Below, piece after piece: positions 36,744-47,235 of a stretch of DNA of 64,000 nt. The DNA is from Rhodospirillum sp. (lineage in GTDB: Bacteria; Pseudomonadota; Alphaproteobacteria; Dongiales; Dongiaceae). The position numbers and the translations under genes were made by a program. Below the pieces are notes generated by a model, which was given only the letters and a program-made list of their open reading frames with translations, was not told where the DNA came from and did not search any database. The stretch spans positions 62,001 through 126,000 of the forward strand of contig PNKY01000001.1 of NCBI GenBank assembly GCA_013822765.1, in the 5' to 3' direction. Each line of letters opens with the position of its first letter. Position 1 is the stretch's first letter.

Positions 36744-37930
36744 CGTGTCCCGTCCCCGTCGGAATTCGGGCCAAAGAATTCGGCGCCCCCGCCTGGCCTG
36801 CTTCCGGTTTGCTCGATGGTCTTGATGGCGAACAGATATTGTGGATCGCGCCGCCAGCGCTCCAGCACCTTCAAGGCCGCGTCCCCGGCGACCTTGTCGT
36901 AGAAGCCGAGCGCCCGGCCCAGGTCGACGGCGCCGCCGCCGAGGCCCGGACGCGCCCGGCGCGTCAACAGATAGATGGTGGCGAACTCCTCGCGCGACAG
37001 CCTGAGGGCGCGCGCGATGACGGCAATGCCGTTGCCGCCGATCTCATAGAGCAGCCGGTGGATGAGCGCGAGGCGCAGCTCGGCGGCCTGCGCGAACATC
37101 GCTTCGAACATCGGCACTTCGCCGCGGCGCAGAGTCTGGATCATCAGGCGCGCGGTCAGCTTGCCGCTGTCCTTGATGGCGCGCGCGGCTTCCTCCGCCG
37201 GCGTCAGGGTCTCGGCCGGTTGGGTCTCGGCCTCAGCCTTCGCCACCTGCTCGCGCAGGATCGGCTCGATCGTGTCGTCGAACTCGTTGGCGTCGACCTG
37301 GAATTTCTCGATGACGAATTGCCGGATCGCGGCGCTGACCCAGTAGCACATCTTGATCGCCAGCTCGCGCGGCAGGTCGCGGCGATGGACCAGCGGCTCC
37401 TGGAACTCGTCGACATGCTTCGACTGGTCGACGATGTAGGCCATGGTCTTTTCGGAGATCGTGGCTTCCTGGTTGTTGAGCAGGGCCATGATGACATCGC
37501 TATGCCCGGTCTCCACCAGCACGTCGCTGACCGACATCGAGAGATCGCGGCGCATCGCGACCGCCAGGATGTGCTGGCGCGAGCGGTGATGGATGATCTC
37601 GATCAGGTCGGCGTCCTGCAGCGCGCGCGAGCGCATCAGGATGGGCGAAGCGATGTCGATCTCGTCGTTGGCGAGCAGGACGGCCAGCTCGCGCGGCGTG
37701 CCCGGCAGATCGGCCAGGCGGTGCGAAAGCTTCAGGCGGATGTCGTGGGAGACCTCGCGGACGAGCTTCTCGAGGATGTCGACCATCAGCGCGCGTTCCT
37801 GCGCGCTGAGCACGGAGGCTTGTTCCTGGAACAGATCGCCCATCACCTCAAAGAGGTGCGAGCGCGCCGCCTCCGACTTCTCCCGCGCCAACTGCAGGAG
37901 CTGCTGTACTTCGATGGCCTCAGCAGCCAT
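36740..37930 (-). CDS. DUF2336-domain protein
   Basis: 396 residues, nearly all alpha-helical, from ATG 37930 with GGGGAG upstream. HEAT-like helical repeats fill the first half (LANDEIDIASPILMRS is a DUF2336 hallmark near residue 85), and a charged linker near 240 precedes a second helical block (LIHRLLYEIGGNGIAVIARA). DUF2336 proteins are common in alphaproteobacteria and are poorly characterised. The overlap of its stop with the downstream PAS kinase start argues for a shared signalling role. Confidence 0.9.
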
Positions 37931-38446
37931 TCGAGCGACTCCCCAATGCGACCGCTCGGTCCCATGTCCCGAGGTGAGATCAGGTCCGCAAGAAGGCGCT
38001 CGCGCGGCGTTTAACTATCGGCGGTGCCCCAAGATCCCGTCCGCCGATCGCCGTCCGACCGCCCTCGTCGAACCTGCTGCTCCAACTTGAATCAGAACAC
38101 CCCGGAGCGTTACTTCGCGGTTAACGATGCGTGTAATTAACCTAAAAGTCAAAGCAAAATGACAAGATCACCGAATAAGCGATTGATTCAGGTGATATTT
38201 CTATTTCTGTCCCCAGACTTATCTACATCTTGAGTCAAAAAATTGCGCACGACTCAAGTGCTGGGGTACCTCGTCACCAAAATCCTAGGTTAGTGCCTAA
38301 TACTCTGAGACCTCAGGCGATTTTGCATACGGCAAATGGTAAACGCGGGAAAGAATCTGCATGAGCTGTGGCGGAAGTACAACGTCACGCCATTAGTGCG
38401 CAGGAATGTAGGCCTGAGCCGGGGTTCGCGTAAGCAAACGCTCGCG
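37931..38446. other. 516-base AT-richer intergenic region
   Basis: No gene with family features. From about 38100 to 38400 the base composition drops well below that of the neighbours, with runs such as TCAAAAAATTG and several short repeats. It holds the DUF2336 promoter on the minus strand. The rest may be regulatory or the remains of foreign DNA. A 90-codon plus-strand frame from 38336 runs antisense into the SDR gene and was rejected. Confidence 0.5.
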
Positions 38447-39208
38447 CTACCAGCACACGTAGCCGCCATCCACCAGCACGATCGAGCCGGTCATCAGGCT
38501 CGCCGCGTCGCTGGCGAGGAACAGGACTGCGGAGGCGACCTCGTCCACCTCGCCCATGCGCACCATCGGCGTGCCGCCGATCCAGGCGTTGTACATCTCG
38601 GGCTTTGATTTCACGAAGGCGTTGAGCGGCGTGTTGATGTAGGTCGGAGCGACCGCATTGACGCGCACGCCGCGCGCGCCCCATTCGGCGGCGAGCGATT
38701 TCGTCAGGTGATGCACCGCCGCCTTGGACGCGTTGTAGTGCGATTGCTCCTGCGGCCGGTTGACGATGAAGCCGGACATCGAGCCGACATTGACGATGGC
38801 GCCTTTCCCGTTGGCCAGCATGCGCTTGCCGAACGAGCGGCAGCACCAGAAGGTGCCGTTGAGATTCACGTCGAGCACGTTCAGCCAGCGTTCGTCCTCC
38901 ATCTTCTCGGCGGGAATTTCCGAGCGCGCGATGCCGGCGTTGTTGACCAGGATGTCGACCGTGCCGAGCTTGTCCGCCAGCGCTTCGATGCCCTTGGAGT
39001 CGGTCACGTCGACCAGCGCGACATCGCAGGCATAGCCCTTGGCCTTCATCGCGTCGCGGCCGTCCTCGGCGATCTTCTCGTTGTAATCGGCGATCACGAC
39101 CTTGGCGCCGGCTTCCGCGAGCGCCTCGACGCAAGCGAGGCCGATCGCCTGGCCACCGCCGGTCACCACCGCAACGCGGCCCTTCAGATCATACTTCTCA
39201 AGATACAT
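38447..39208 (-). CDS. SDR-family polyol dehydrogenase (predicted)
   Basis: 253 residues. The NAD(P) loop TGGGQAIGLA replaces the more common GxxxGxG spacing. NNAG (near residue 90), the Ser in VNVGSMSG and the YNASK pair complete the catalytic set of classical SDRs. It is the last gene of the polyol ABC operon, 22 bases after the ATPase gene. That position, matching SDR genes such as sorbitol dehydrogenase in smo operons, suggests it oxidises the imported polyol to a ketose. The exact polyol is inference. Confidence 0.85.
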   Translation of the reverse strand: MYLEKYDLKGRVAVVTGGGQAIGLACVEALAEAGAKVVIADYNEKIAEDGRDAMKAKGYACDVALVDVTDSKGIEALADKLGTVDILVNNAGIARSEIPAEKMEDERWLNVLDVNLNGTFWCCRSFGKRMLANGKGAIVNVGSMSGFIVNRPQEQSHYNASKAAVHHLTKSLAAEWGARGVRVNAVAPTYINTPLNAFVKSKPEMYNAWIGGTPMVRMGEVDEVASAVLFLASDAASLMTGSIVLVDGGYVCW

Positions 39209-39230
39209 ACTGCTTCCACTTCGTTCAAAA

Positions 39231-40235
39231 TCAGGCGCGCATCGCCTTGCCGTCGGTATCGAAGCGATGGATGCGGTCCGGCCGCGGCGTCAGCGCCACC
39301 TTGTCGCCGGCCGCCAGCGCCAGCTCGCCCGGCGCGCGCGCGGTGATCCGGCCAACGGACTCGGCATCGATATGCAGGAAAGTATCGGAGCCCAAATGCT
39401 CCGCCACGCGCACCACGCCCTGCCAGTCGCCGCGCTCGCGCGACGCGGCGATATGCTCCGGCCGCACGCCGATGGTGGCGGCGTTGTGCCGTTTTGCGGC
39501 CTCGCCCTGCAGCAGGTTCATCTTGGGCGAGCCGATGAAGCCGGCGACGAACAGGTTGGCCGGATTGTTGTAGAGCTCAAGCGGCGCGCCGACCTGCTCG
39601 ATGTTGCCGGCGTTCAAGACCACGATCTTGTCCGCCATGGTCATGGCTTCGACCTGGTCGTGGGTCACGTAGATCATGGTGGTCGCCAGATCCTGGTGCA
39701 GCTGCGTGATCTCCAGGCGCATCTGCACGCGTAGCGCCGCATCGAGATTGGACAGCGGCTCATCGAACAGGAACGCCTTCGGCTCGCGCACGATAGCGCG
39801 GCCGATCGCGACGCGCTGGCGCTGTCCGCCGGAGAGCTGTCGCGGCTTGCGGTCGAGATAGGAGCTGAGGTTGAGCGTGGCGGCAGCCTTTTCGACCTTC
39901 TGCTTGATGACGTCGGGCGACTGGCCTGCCATCTTCAGCCCGAAGGCGATGTTGTTGCGCACGCTCATGTGCGGATAGAGCGCGTACGACTGGAACACCA
40001 TCGAGAGGCCACGCTTGGCCGGCGGCACGTTGGTCATGTCGACGCCGTCGATGGCGATGGCGCCGCTGGTGACGTCCTCCAAGCCCGCGATCAGGCGCAG
40101 CAAAGTGGACTTGCCGCAGCCCGACGGACCAACGAATACCACGAACTCGCCGTCGCCGATGTCGAGGTCGATGGACGGGATGATGACGACGTCGCCGAAG
40201 GTCTTGCGTACGCCTTTGAGCTGGATCCTACCCAT
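39231..40235 (-). CDS. smoK: Polyol ABC transporter ATP-binding protein (SmoK/UgpC-like)
   Basis: 334 residues. Walker A is GPSGCGKST (residues ~36-44), the signature [10 protein letters not shown] (near 133), Walker [12 protein letters not shown], and the H-loop lies in [11 protein letters not shown]-terminal OB-type regulatory domain (about 235-330, VGVRPEHI) is typical of the MalK/UgpC group that energises sugar and polyol uptake. GGGGGA precedes ATG 40235. It follows the second permease gene by 12 bases. The symbol is by operon context and length. Confidence 0.9.
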   Translation of the reverse strand: MGRIQLKGVRKTFGDVVIIPSIDLDIGDGEFVVFVGPSGCGKSTLLRLIAGLEDVTSGAIAIDGVDMTNVPPAKRGLSMVFQSYALYPHMSVRNNIAFGLKMAGQSPDVIKQKVEKAAATLNLSSYLDRKPRQLSGGQRQRVAIGRAIVREPKAFLFDEPLSNLDAALRVQMRLEITQLHQDLATTMIYVTHDQVEAMTMADKIVVLNAGNIEQVGAPLELYNNPANLFVAGFIGSPKMNLLQGEAAKRHNAATIGVRPEHIAASRERGDWQGVVRVAEHLGSDTFLHIDAESVGRITARAPGELALAAGDKVALTPRPDRIHRFDTDGKAMRA

Positions 40236-40247
40236 GAAGTCCCCCGA

Positions 40248-41078
<831 letters not shown>

Positions 41079-41081
41079 CTC

Positions 41082-41954
41082 TCAAGCCTCCAGATTGCGG
41101 CCGATCATCCGCACCAGGAAAATGGCGACGATGTTGGCGATGACCACGGCGACGATGCCGCCGGCTGACGCGCCGCCGACATCGAACTGCAGCAGCGCCT
41201 GGGCATAGACCAGGAACGGAATGTTGGTGGTGAGGTTGCCCGGACCGCCGCCTGTCGTAACCAGGATTTCAGCGAAGACGTTCAAGAGGAAGATGGTCTC
41301 GATCAGGATCACGACCGTGATCGGCCGCGCCAGGTGCGGCAGCACGATGTAGAAGAAGAACGACAGCGGCGGCGTGCCGTCCATCTCCGCCGCTTCTTTC
41401 TGCTCCTCGTCCAGCGACTGGATGGCGGTGAGCAGGATCAGCGTCGCGAACGGCAGCCACTGCCAGGCGACGATCAGCACGATCGCGGTCAGCGGCGCTT
41501 CGGCGAACCAGTCGATCGGCTGCAGGCCGAACACGCTGGCGATCCAGGCGAACAAGCCCTGCACCGGATGCATCAGCAGGTTCTTCCAGATCAGCGCGCT
41601 GACCGTCGGCATCACGAAGAACGGCGCGATCACCATCAGGCGCACGATGCCGCGGCCCCAGAACGGCTGGTCCAGCAGCAGCGCCAGCAGCGTGCCGCCC
41701 ACCACCGAGATGAGGAGCACGCCGCCCACCAGCTTCAGCGTGTTGAACAGCGCTGTGAAGAACGCGGGATCGGTCAGGAAGTATTCGTAATTGAGCAGGC
41801 CGATGAAGCTCTCGTTGCCCGGATCGAGCAGCGAATAGCGCAGCAGCGAAAACCAGATGGTCATGGCCAGCGGCACGATCATCCACAGGAACAGCACCAG
41901 CGTGGATGGCGCGGTCGCCGCGTGGGCAAGGAGTCGGGTTTGTCGCGTGGCCAT
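41082..41954 (-). CDS. smoF: Polyol ABC transporter permease 1 (SmoF-like)
   Basis: 290 residues, six membrane helices, MalF-type. The EAA loop is KEAAEMDGTPPLSFFFYIVLP near residue 190. The N-terminal helix is preceded by a short basic segment (MATRQTRLL). It is 115 bases downstream of the binding-protein gene, with a stable hairpin in the gap that could lower its expression relative to the binding protein. Confidence 0.92.
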   Translation of the reverse strand: MATRQTRLLAHAATAPSTLVLFLWMIVPLAMTIWFSLLRYSLLDPGNESFIGLLNYEYFLTDPAFFTALFNTLKLVGGVLLISVVGGTLLALLLDQPFWGRGIVRLMVIAPFFVMPTVSALIWKNLLMHPVQGLFAWIASVFGLQPIDWFAEAPLTAIVLIVAWQWLPFATLILLTAIQSLDEEQKEAAEMDGTPPLSFFFYIVLPHLARPITVVILIETIFLLNVFAEILVTTGGGPGNLTTNIPFLVYAQALLQFDVGGASAGGIVAVVIANIVAIFLVRMIGRNLEA

Positions 41955-42017
41955 GGTTGTCGCGCCTCGCTACGCCTTCAACAGGGCGCGGCTAATCGAA
42001 CACCGAAGAAGAAAGAT

Positions 42018-42047
42018 GCCGCCCGGCCCTGCGCGAGGCCGGGCGGC
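42018..42047 (-). terminator. Attenuating hairpin between binding-protein and permease genes
   Basis: On the minus strand GCCGCCCGGCC (42047-42037) and GGCCGGGCGGC (42028-42018) form a perfect 11-pair stem with an eight-base loop, followed by the pyrimidine-rich ATCTTTCTTCTT. Hairpins in this position in ABC operons typically cut permease expression below that of the abundant binding protein. Confidence 0.65.
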
Positions 42048-42069
42048 AAGGGAGATGGGAGGCAGATCG

Positions 42070-43380
42070 TTACTTGATATAGCCTGCCTTGGTCATCTCG
42101 CGGGTCGTGATCTGCTGGGCACTGGCGAGCGCCTGGTCGACCGTGGTGTCGCCCGACAGCGCGGCCGAGAACAGCTGACCGACCTGCGTGCCGAGGCCCT
42201 GGAACTCAGGGATCGCCACGAACTGCACGCCGACGTAGGGCACCGGCTTCACCGTCGGCTTGGTCGGATCGGCGGAGTTGATCGAGTCCAGCGTCATCTT
42301 CGCGAACGGCGCCGCCTTCTGGTAATCCGCGTTCTCGTAGAGCGAGGTGCGGGTGCCGGGCGGCACGTTGGCCCAGCCTTCCTTCTCCGCGACCAGATTC
42401 AGGTACTCCTTGCTGGTCGCCCAGGCGATGAACTTCTGCGCCGCTTCGATCTTCTGCGAGCCCGCCGGCACCGCCAGCGACCACGCCCACAGCCAGTTGC
42501 CGCGCTTGCCGAGGCCGTTGTCCGGCGCGAGGGCGAAGCCGACCTTGTCGGCGACCTTGGATTCCTTCGGATTGGTGACGAAGGAGGCCGCGACCGTGGC
42601 GTCGATCCACATGCCGCACTTGCCGGAGTTGAACAGCGCGAGATTCTCGTTGAAGCCGTTGGAGGAAGCGCCCGGAGGGCCGGCGTCCTTCATCAGCTTC
42701 ACATAGAAGTCGAGCGTGTTCTTCCATTCCGGCTGGTCGAACTGCGGCTTCCACTCTTCGTCGAACCAGCGCGCGCCGAACGAATTGGCGGTCGCGGTCA
42801 GGAACGCCATGTTCTCGCCCCAGCCGGCCTTGCCGCGCAGGCAGATGCCATAGACGCCGTCACCGGTGGTCTTGCGCGCCGCGTCGGCGATGAAGTCCCA
42901 GGTCGGCGCGTCCGGCATGGTGAGGCCGGCTTTCTCGAACAGGTCCTTGCGATACATCACCATCGAGCTCTCGCCATAGAACGGCGCGGCATAGAGCTTG
43001 CCGTCGACCGAGAGGCCGGAGCGGATCGCCGGCAGCAGATCGTCGACGTCGTAGTCGGCGCCGAGATTGTCGAGCGCGACCAGCCAGCCCTTGTTGGCCC
43101 AGATCGGCACTTCATAGGTGCCGATGGTGAGCACGTCGAACTGGCCGCCCTTGGTGGCGATGTCGGTCGTCACCTTCTGGCGCAGCGCGTTCTCTTCCAG
43201 CGTGACCCATTCGACGCTGATGTCCGGATTCTTCGACGTGAAGTCATCCGTCAGCTTCTGCATGCGGATCATGTCGCCGTTGTTCACGGTCGCGACGGTG
43301 AGCTTGGTTTCGGCCGCGGCCGGCAACGCCATAGCGGCCAGCACGCACGCGCCCGACAGGGCGCGGAGCATCGGTTTCAT
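42070..43380 (-). CDS. smoE: Polyol ABC transporter substrate-binding protein (SmoE-like)
   Basis: 436 residues from ATG 43380, chosen over 43392 because GGGAGG lies four bases upstream of it. The signal peptide ends in LPAAAE. The mature start LTVATVNNGDMIRMQ and the later FDVLTIGTYEVPIWA are typical of sorbitol/mannitol-binding proteins of the SmoE/MtlE group, as is the length. It delivers the polyol in the periplasm to the SmoFGK transporter. This is the first transport gene, directly after the SorC-type regulator gene. Confidence 0.9.
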   Translation of the reverse strand: MKPMLRALSGACVLAAMALPAAAETKLTVATVNNGDMIRMQKLTDDFTSKNPDISVEWVTLEENALRQKVTTDIATKGGQFDVLTIGTYEVPIWANKGWLVALDNLGADYDVDDLLPAIRSGLSVDGKLYAAPFYGESSMVMYRKDLFEKAGLTMPDAPTWDFIADAARKTTGDGVYGICLRGKAGWGENMAFLTATANSFGARWFDEEWKPQFDQPEWKNTLDFYVKLMKDAGPPGASSNGFNENLALFNSGKCGMWIDATVAASFVTNPKESKVADKVGFALAPDNGLGKRGNWLWAWSLAVPAGSQKIEAAQKFIAWATSKEYLNLVAEKEGWANVPPGTRTSLYENADYQKAAPFAKMTLDSINSADPTKPTVKPVPYVGVQFVAIPEFQGLGTQVGQLFSAALSGDTTVDQALASAQQITTREMTKAGYIK

Positions 43381-43511
43381 AGGTCCTCCCATCCATCCAG
43401 CTCTTATGAGTGAGCATTTGCCAATCTAACGGGCATATATTCAAACCCAGGTTGCGCAGAGTCAAGACGGATTCCATGCTGCGGCGCGGCATCTGCAAGT
43501 AACACATTGAT

Positions 43512-43527
43512 AAAATGATGGAATTTT
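43512..43527. promoter_or_regulatory. AT-rich operator-like palindrome upstream of smoE
   Basis: AAAAT (43512-43516) and ATTTT (43523-43527) are inverted copies six bases apart, in the gap between the regulator stop and the smoE start, within TAAAATGATGGAATTTTTG. It is a plausible binding site for the adjacent SorC-type regulator, but the arms are short. Confidence 0.35.
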
Positions 43528-43546
43528 TGTGGGAGAATGCTCTGAG

Positions 43547-44497
43547 CTAGAGCAACAGCTCAGCAGTGATCTCGTTGGTGATCAGGCCGGTGATGAACTT
43601 GCCGGCCAGCGCGGCCTTCAGCGCCTTGGCTTTGAACACGCCCATGGCAACCGCGATGACCAGGCGTTCGGCGGGCTGATCGAGCGCTACGCTCGCGACC
43701 CGGTCGTTGGTGTGGCCCTCGATCAGCTTGCCCTCGGCATCGAACGCCCAGCCGACGATCTCGCCCACCGCGCCGGCCTTCATCAGCGCGCGCATCTCGG
43801 CGTTGCTGACGAAGCCGTCCTGCACCAGCGGCGCGCTGTCGCCCATCTGTCCGACGCCGACGAAGGTGACGTCGGCCTGCCTGGCGAGATCGATCACGCT
43901 GATGACCGACTTCTGCACCAGGAACAGCGCCTTCTCGTGCACGGTCGAAGCGATGACGGGCAGCGGCAACGGATAGTGCGGCGCCTTCACCGCGTCGGCG
44001 ATGCGCATGATGACGTCGTAGAACGAAGCCGAGCCATCGGGCGCGATGTTGCCGACCAGGCTGACGATCTTGTGCTGCGGGCATTCCATCGGCGGCAGCT
44101 GCTCGACCGCGGCGCGCAGGGTGCGGCCCGATCCCATGGCGACGACGATCGGATGCTGCGAGGTGAGCCGCCGCTCCAGTTCCGCCGCCATCGCCTCGGC
44201 GACGCCGAGCGTGGTGGAGGGCGAGGTCGGATCCGACGGCACCACCTCGCACAGCTGCAGTCCGTGCCTGGCGATCAGCCGCTGCGACAGGTCGAGGCAC
44301 TTGGCGATCGGGTGGTCCAGCCGCACCTTGATCAGGCGCTCGCTGACGGCGAGCGAAACCAGGCGCTGCGCGGTCTGGCGCGAGACGCCGAGCTTGGTCG
44401 CGATCTCGTCCTGCGTGTTGCCGGCGATGTAGTACAGCCATCCGGCCCGCGCCGCTTCGTCGAGCCTGCTGGCTTCGCCGTCCGGTTTCTTCGCCAT
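43547..44497 (-). CDS. SorC/DeoR-type sugar-binding transcriptional regulator
   Basis: 316 residues from ATG 44497, with GAGGGG four bases upstream. The N-terminal helix-turn-helix is visible in GNTQDEIATKLGVSRQTAQR (residues ~25-45). The C-terminal ~250 residues are a SorC-type sugar-phosphate-binding domain with VAMGSGRTLR and VGVGQMGDSAPLV. It lies upstream of smoE on the same strand and probably senses a phosphorylated or free polyol to control the operon. In smo operons the regulator occupies this same position. Confidence 0.92.
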   Translation of the reverse strand: MAKKPDGEASRLDEAARAGWLYYIAGNTQDEIATKLGVSRQTAQRLVSLAVSERLIKVRLDHPIAKCLDLSQRLIARHGLQLCEVVPSDPTSPSTTLGVAEAMAAELERRLTSQHPIVVAMGSGRTLRAAVEQLPPMECPQHKIVSLVGNIAPDGSASFYDVIMRIADAVKAPHYPLPLPVIASTVHEKALFLVQKSVISVIDLARQADVTFVGVGQMGDSAPLVQDGFVSNAEMRALMKAGAVGEIVGWAFDAEGKLIEGHTNDRVASVALDQPAERLVIAVAMGVFKAKALKAALAGKFITGLITNEITAELLL

Positions 44498-44552
44498 GCC
44501 ACCCCTCGTGGGCGGTGACCTTAATCCGAAGCGGATGGGTTGGGGAAGGGCG

Positions 44553-45215
44553 TCAGCGCTGCAGCTGCGGCGCGCCGACGAAGAAGTCGGCCATGTCGTG
44601 AAAGGAGCGATCGGGCGCAAGGTTCGGCGTCGGCACGCGATGACAGGCCTGGTAATGGCTGCCGCCGGTGAATTGCCACGCGATCATGCCAGCCGCCCGT
44701 GCCGCCGCGATGCCGAGGTCGCTGTCCTCGATCACCAGGCACTCCCTAGGATCGACCTGCATCGCTTTCGCGGCATGCAGGAACAAATCCGGCGCCGGCT
44801 TCGGTCGCGCGACCATGGAGACGGTGTAGACCCGCTCACAGAACCGCTCGGCGAGTCCGGCCGCGCGCAACGAGCGCTGCGCTCGCTCCGGGTGGGAGCT
44901 CGTGGCTGCGCAAAAGGGGACTGCGAGATTGTCCAGCACATCGAGGATGCCGGGCATCGCGCGCAGCTCCGCGTCGAACCGCTGCACCAGCCGGGCGCGA
45001 TAGTCGGTCTCGAACGATCCGGGCAGCGGCGCGCCGGCGAAGGCGGCGATCTTGCCGGCCACCACGGTGTAGGGATGGCCGATGAAGTGCTCCAGCACGT
45101 AGCTCATCTCGATCGCGATGCCGTGCTGCGCCAATTCCTCCACCAAGGCGCTGGCGCTGATGATCTCGCTGTCGATCAGCACGCCGTCGCAATCGAAGAT
45201 AACGAGAGCGATCAT
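44553..45215 (-). CDS. HAD-family phosphatase of the polyol operon
   Basis: 220 residues. HAD motif I is FDCDGVLIDSE (nucleophile D and acid/base D), motif II lies in CAATSSHP, motif III in ARPKPAPDLF, and motif IV in LVIEDSDLGIAAA. It probably removes phosphate from a sugar or polyol phosphate. Its ATG overlaps the TGA of the SGNH hydrolase gene (ATGA), so the two are translationally coupled. Relatives with HAD genes in smo or mtl clusters support a place in polyol metabolism. Confidence 0.9.
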   Translation of the reverse strand: MIALVIFDCDGVLIDSEIISASALVEELAQHGIAIEMSYVLEHFIGHPYTVVAGKIAAFAGAPLPGSFETDYRARLVQRFDAELRAMPGILDVLDNLAVPFCAATSSHPERAQRSLRAAGLAERFCERVYTVSMVARPKPAPDLFLHAAKAMQVDPRECLVIEDSDLGIAAARAAGMIAWQFTGGSHYQACHRVPTPNLAPDRSFHDMADFFVGAPQLQR

Positions 45216-45853
45216 GCCGCCATGGTGCGGATGATTCCGGCGACCGCCTTGCTGAGCTTGGCATGCTCGCCGGGTTCGAAATGCACGCCGTCGGTGTCGC
45301 TGGTGTGGATGATGGTCCCGGCATCGAGGAACGCGGCGCCATACTTCTCCGCCTGCGGGCGATAGGCCGCGCCGAGTCCTTTCGACTTGTCCGATCCGCC
45401 ATGGAACATGTCGCCGAGGAAGGTGAGCTTGGCCAGCGGCGGCGGCGCGATCAGCAGCACGCGCGGCGCCGTGTTGTTGGGACCGGCGCCGGACTTCGCG
45501 ATGGTCTCGAGCAGGACGCCGACCGACTCCGCGATGTCCAGCGGGTGGACCGCAAAGCGCGACTTGAGGTCGTTGGTGCCGAGCATCAGGGTCATGAGGT
45601 CGATCGGCCGATGGCTCTCGAGGCACGCGCGCAGGTACCACAGACCGTTCTTGTAGACGCCTTCGATCGGGTCGTCGCGCAAGGTCGTGCGTCCGGGCAA
45701 TCCTTCCTCGATCACGGTAAAGCCGGCCCCCAGTTCCTTGCGCAGCGCGCCGGGCCAGCGCTCGTCCGGGCCGAAGCGTCTTATGTCATCGCGATGACGC
45801 ATGGGGACGGAGCCATGGGTGTTGGAATCGCCGAAACAGAGAATTGTCGTCAT
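45212..45853 (-). CDS. SGNH/GDSL-family hydrolase
   Basis: 213 residues from ATG 45853, preceded by GGAGGG. The block I nucleophile is in LCFGDSNTHG, block III in MLGTNDLKSR, and block V in FEPGEHAKL (catalytic Asp/His region). There is no signal peptide, so it is cytosolic. The family includes arylesterases and acyl- or acetyl-sugar esterases. As the first gene of the minus-strand unit with HAD and SorC genes, it may deacylate a sugar derivative before catabolism; this is inference. Confidence 0.88.
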   Translation of the reverse strand: MTTILCFGDSNTHGSVPMRHRDDIRRFGPDERWPGALRKELGAGFTVIEEGLPGRTTLRDDPIEGVYKNGLWYLRACLESHRPIDLMTLMLGTNDLKSRFAVHPLDIAESVGVLLETIAKSGAGPNNTAPRVLLIAPPPLAKLTFLGDMFHGGSDKSKGLGAAYRPQAEKYGAAFLDAGTIIHTSDTDGVHFEPGEHAKLSKAVAGIIRTMAA

Positions 45854-46004
45854 GGGCCATCCCTCCTGATCGCGACAAGTGCGCAAGATTGGCGTTTCCC
45901 GCCGCCCTCGTCCAGTCGCCCGTGACATCTTTGTCGCGTTACTTGCGGCCCGGCCGGGCGCTTCCTACGTTTCCTTCCATCCCCCTTGATTCCAGGAGCG
46001 CCTC

Positions 46005-46991
46005 ATGCAGCACCGTCCTCTCGGCCGTACCCGTCAATCCGTTTCCGCACTTGGTCTAGGCTGCATGGGCATGTCCGAGTTCTATGGCGCCCGCGACGAC
46101 GTCGAATCGCTGGCGACGCTGGAAGCGGCGCTCGCCGCCGGCATCGATTTCTTCGACACCGCCGACACCTATGGCCACGGCCACAACGAGGAGCTGGTCG
46201 GCCGCTTCCTCAAGGGCAAGCGCGACAAGGTGGTGCTCGCCACCAAGTTCGGCATCGTGCGCAAGCCCGGCACCTATGAGCGGCGCGTGGACAATTCCCC
46301 GGCCTATATCCGCTCGGCCTGCGATGCGTCGCTCAAGCGGCTCGGCGTGGAGCAGATCGACCTCTACTACATGCACCGCCGCAACCCCGACGTGCCGGTC
46401 GAGGACTCGGCGGGCGCGATGGCGGAGCTGGTGAAGCAGGGCAAGGTGAAGGCGCTCGGGCTGTCCGAAGTATCGGTCGATACCCTGCGCCGGGCGCACA
46501 AGGTGCATCCGATCGCGGCGGTGCAGAGCGAGTATTCGCTGTGGACCCGCGATCCGGAACAGGGGATGCTGCAAACCTGCGCCGAACTCGGCGTCACGTT
46601 CGTCGCCTATTCGCCGCTCGGCCGCGCGTTCCTGACCGGCACGGTGAGCAATCCGGCCGAGCTGCCCGAGGGCGATTTCCGCAAGGCCAGCCCGCGCTTC
46701 CAGGCTGAGGCGCTGGAGCGCAACAACCGCTTGGTCGCTTCGCTCGAAAAGTTCGCGGTGGAGCACAAGGCCAAACCGGCGCAGATGGCACTTGCCTGGC
46801 TCATCAACAAGTACTCCCACGTAGTGCCGATCCCGGGCACCAAGCGGCGCACCTATCTGGCGGAAAATGCCGCCGCGGCGGACATCAAGCTGAACGCGGC
46901 GGACATCGCGGAGCTCGACCGCATCTTCGCGCCCGGCGCGGTGACTGGCGCGCGCTACACCGAGGAGGGGATGAAGGGCGTCGGACTCTAG
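46005..46991 (+). CDS. Aldo/keto reductase
   Basis: 328 residues from ATG 46005. The catalytic Asp is in FFDTADTYG (near 48), Tyr follows at that site, Lys is in LATKFG and His in DLYYMHR. The end SYSHVVPIPGTKRR-like region (KYSHVVPIPGTKRR) is the NADPH-binding signature of the AKR12/13 branch. These reduce aldehydes or ketones, with broad specificity. It is divergent from the SGNH gene and possibly unrelated to the polyol operon. Confidence 0.95.
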   Translation: MQHRPLGRTRQSVSALGLGCMGMSEFYGARDDVESLATLEAALAAGIDFFDTADTYGHGHNEELVGRFLKGKRDKVVLATKFGIVRKPGTYERRVDNSPAYIRSACDASLKRLGVEQIDLYYMHRRNPDVPVEDSAGAMAELVKQGKVKALGLSEVSVDTLRRAHKVHPIAAVQSEYSLWTRDPEQGMLQTCAELGVTFVAYSPLGRAFLTGTVSNPAELPEGDFRKASPRFQAEALERNNRLVASLEKFAVEHKAKPAQMALAWLINKYSHVVPIPGTKRRTYLAENAAAADIKLNAADIAELDRIFAPGAVTGARYTEEGMKGVGL

Positions 46992-47021
46992 CGCCGCCGG
47001 CGTGCGCCCGGCCGATCCCGC

Positions 47022-47049
47022 TTGACAATCGGTCAATAGGGACCATGTT
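47022..47049 (+). promoter_or_regulatory. Candidate sigma-70 promoter upstream of rnk
   Basis: TTGACA (47022-47027), 17 bases, then ATGTTT (47045-like position 47044-47049). The -35 element is perfect and the -10 is weak. The -35 is part of a palindrome TTGAC-N5-GTCAA, which could be a TetR-type operator. Confidence 0.4.
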
Positions 47050-47235
47050 TCTTTTCATGAGCAATCCGAGCGCATCGCATCCGAAACGCGGCAGGGACAT
47101 CCTGATGGTGGGCATCTAGCCCCCGGCTCGGCATTCGCGCGCCCCCGAGCCAGGGGGCGGTTCCCGTCACAGCACCACCCGCCCTCGATTTGAGGGCAAG
47201 TATCGGCGCAATCACCACACAGAAGAGCAAAGGCG

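Noticed and set aside
38336..38608. 90-codon plus-strand frame beginning in the AT-richer gap
   Set aside because: It soon runs antisense into the SDR gene and has no ribosome site or family features.
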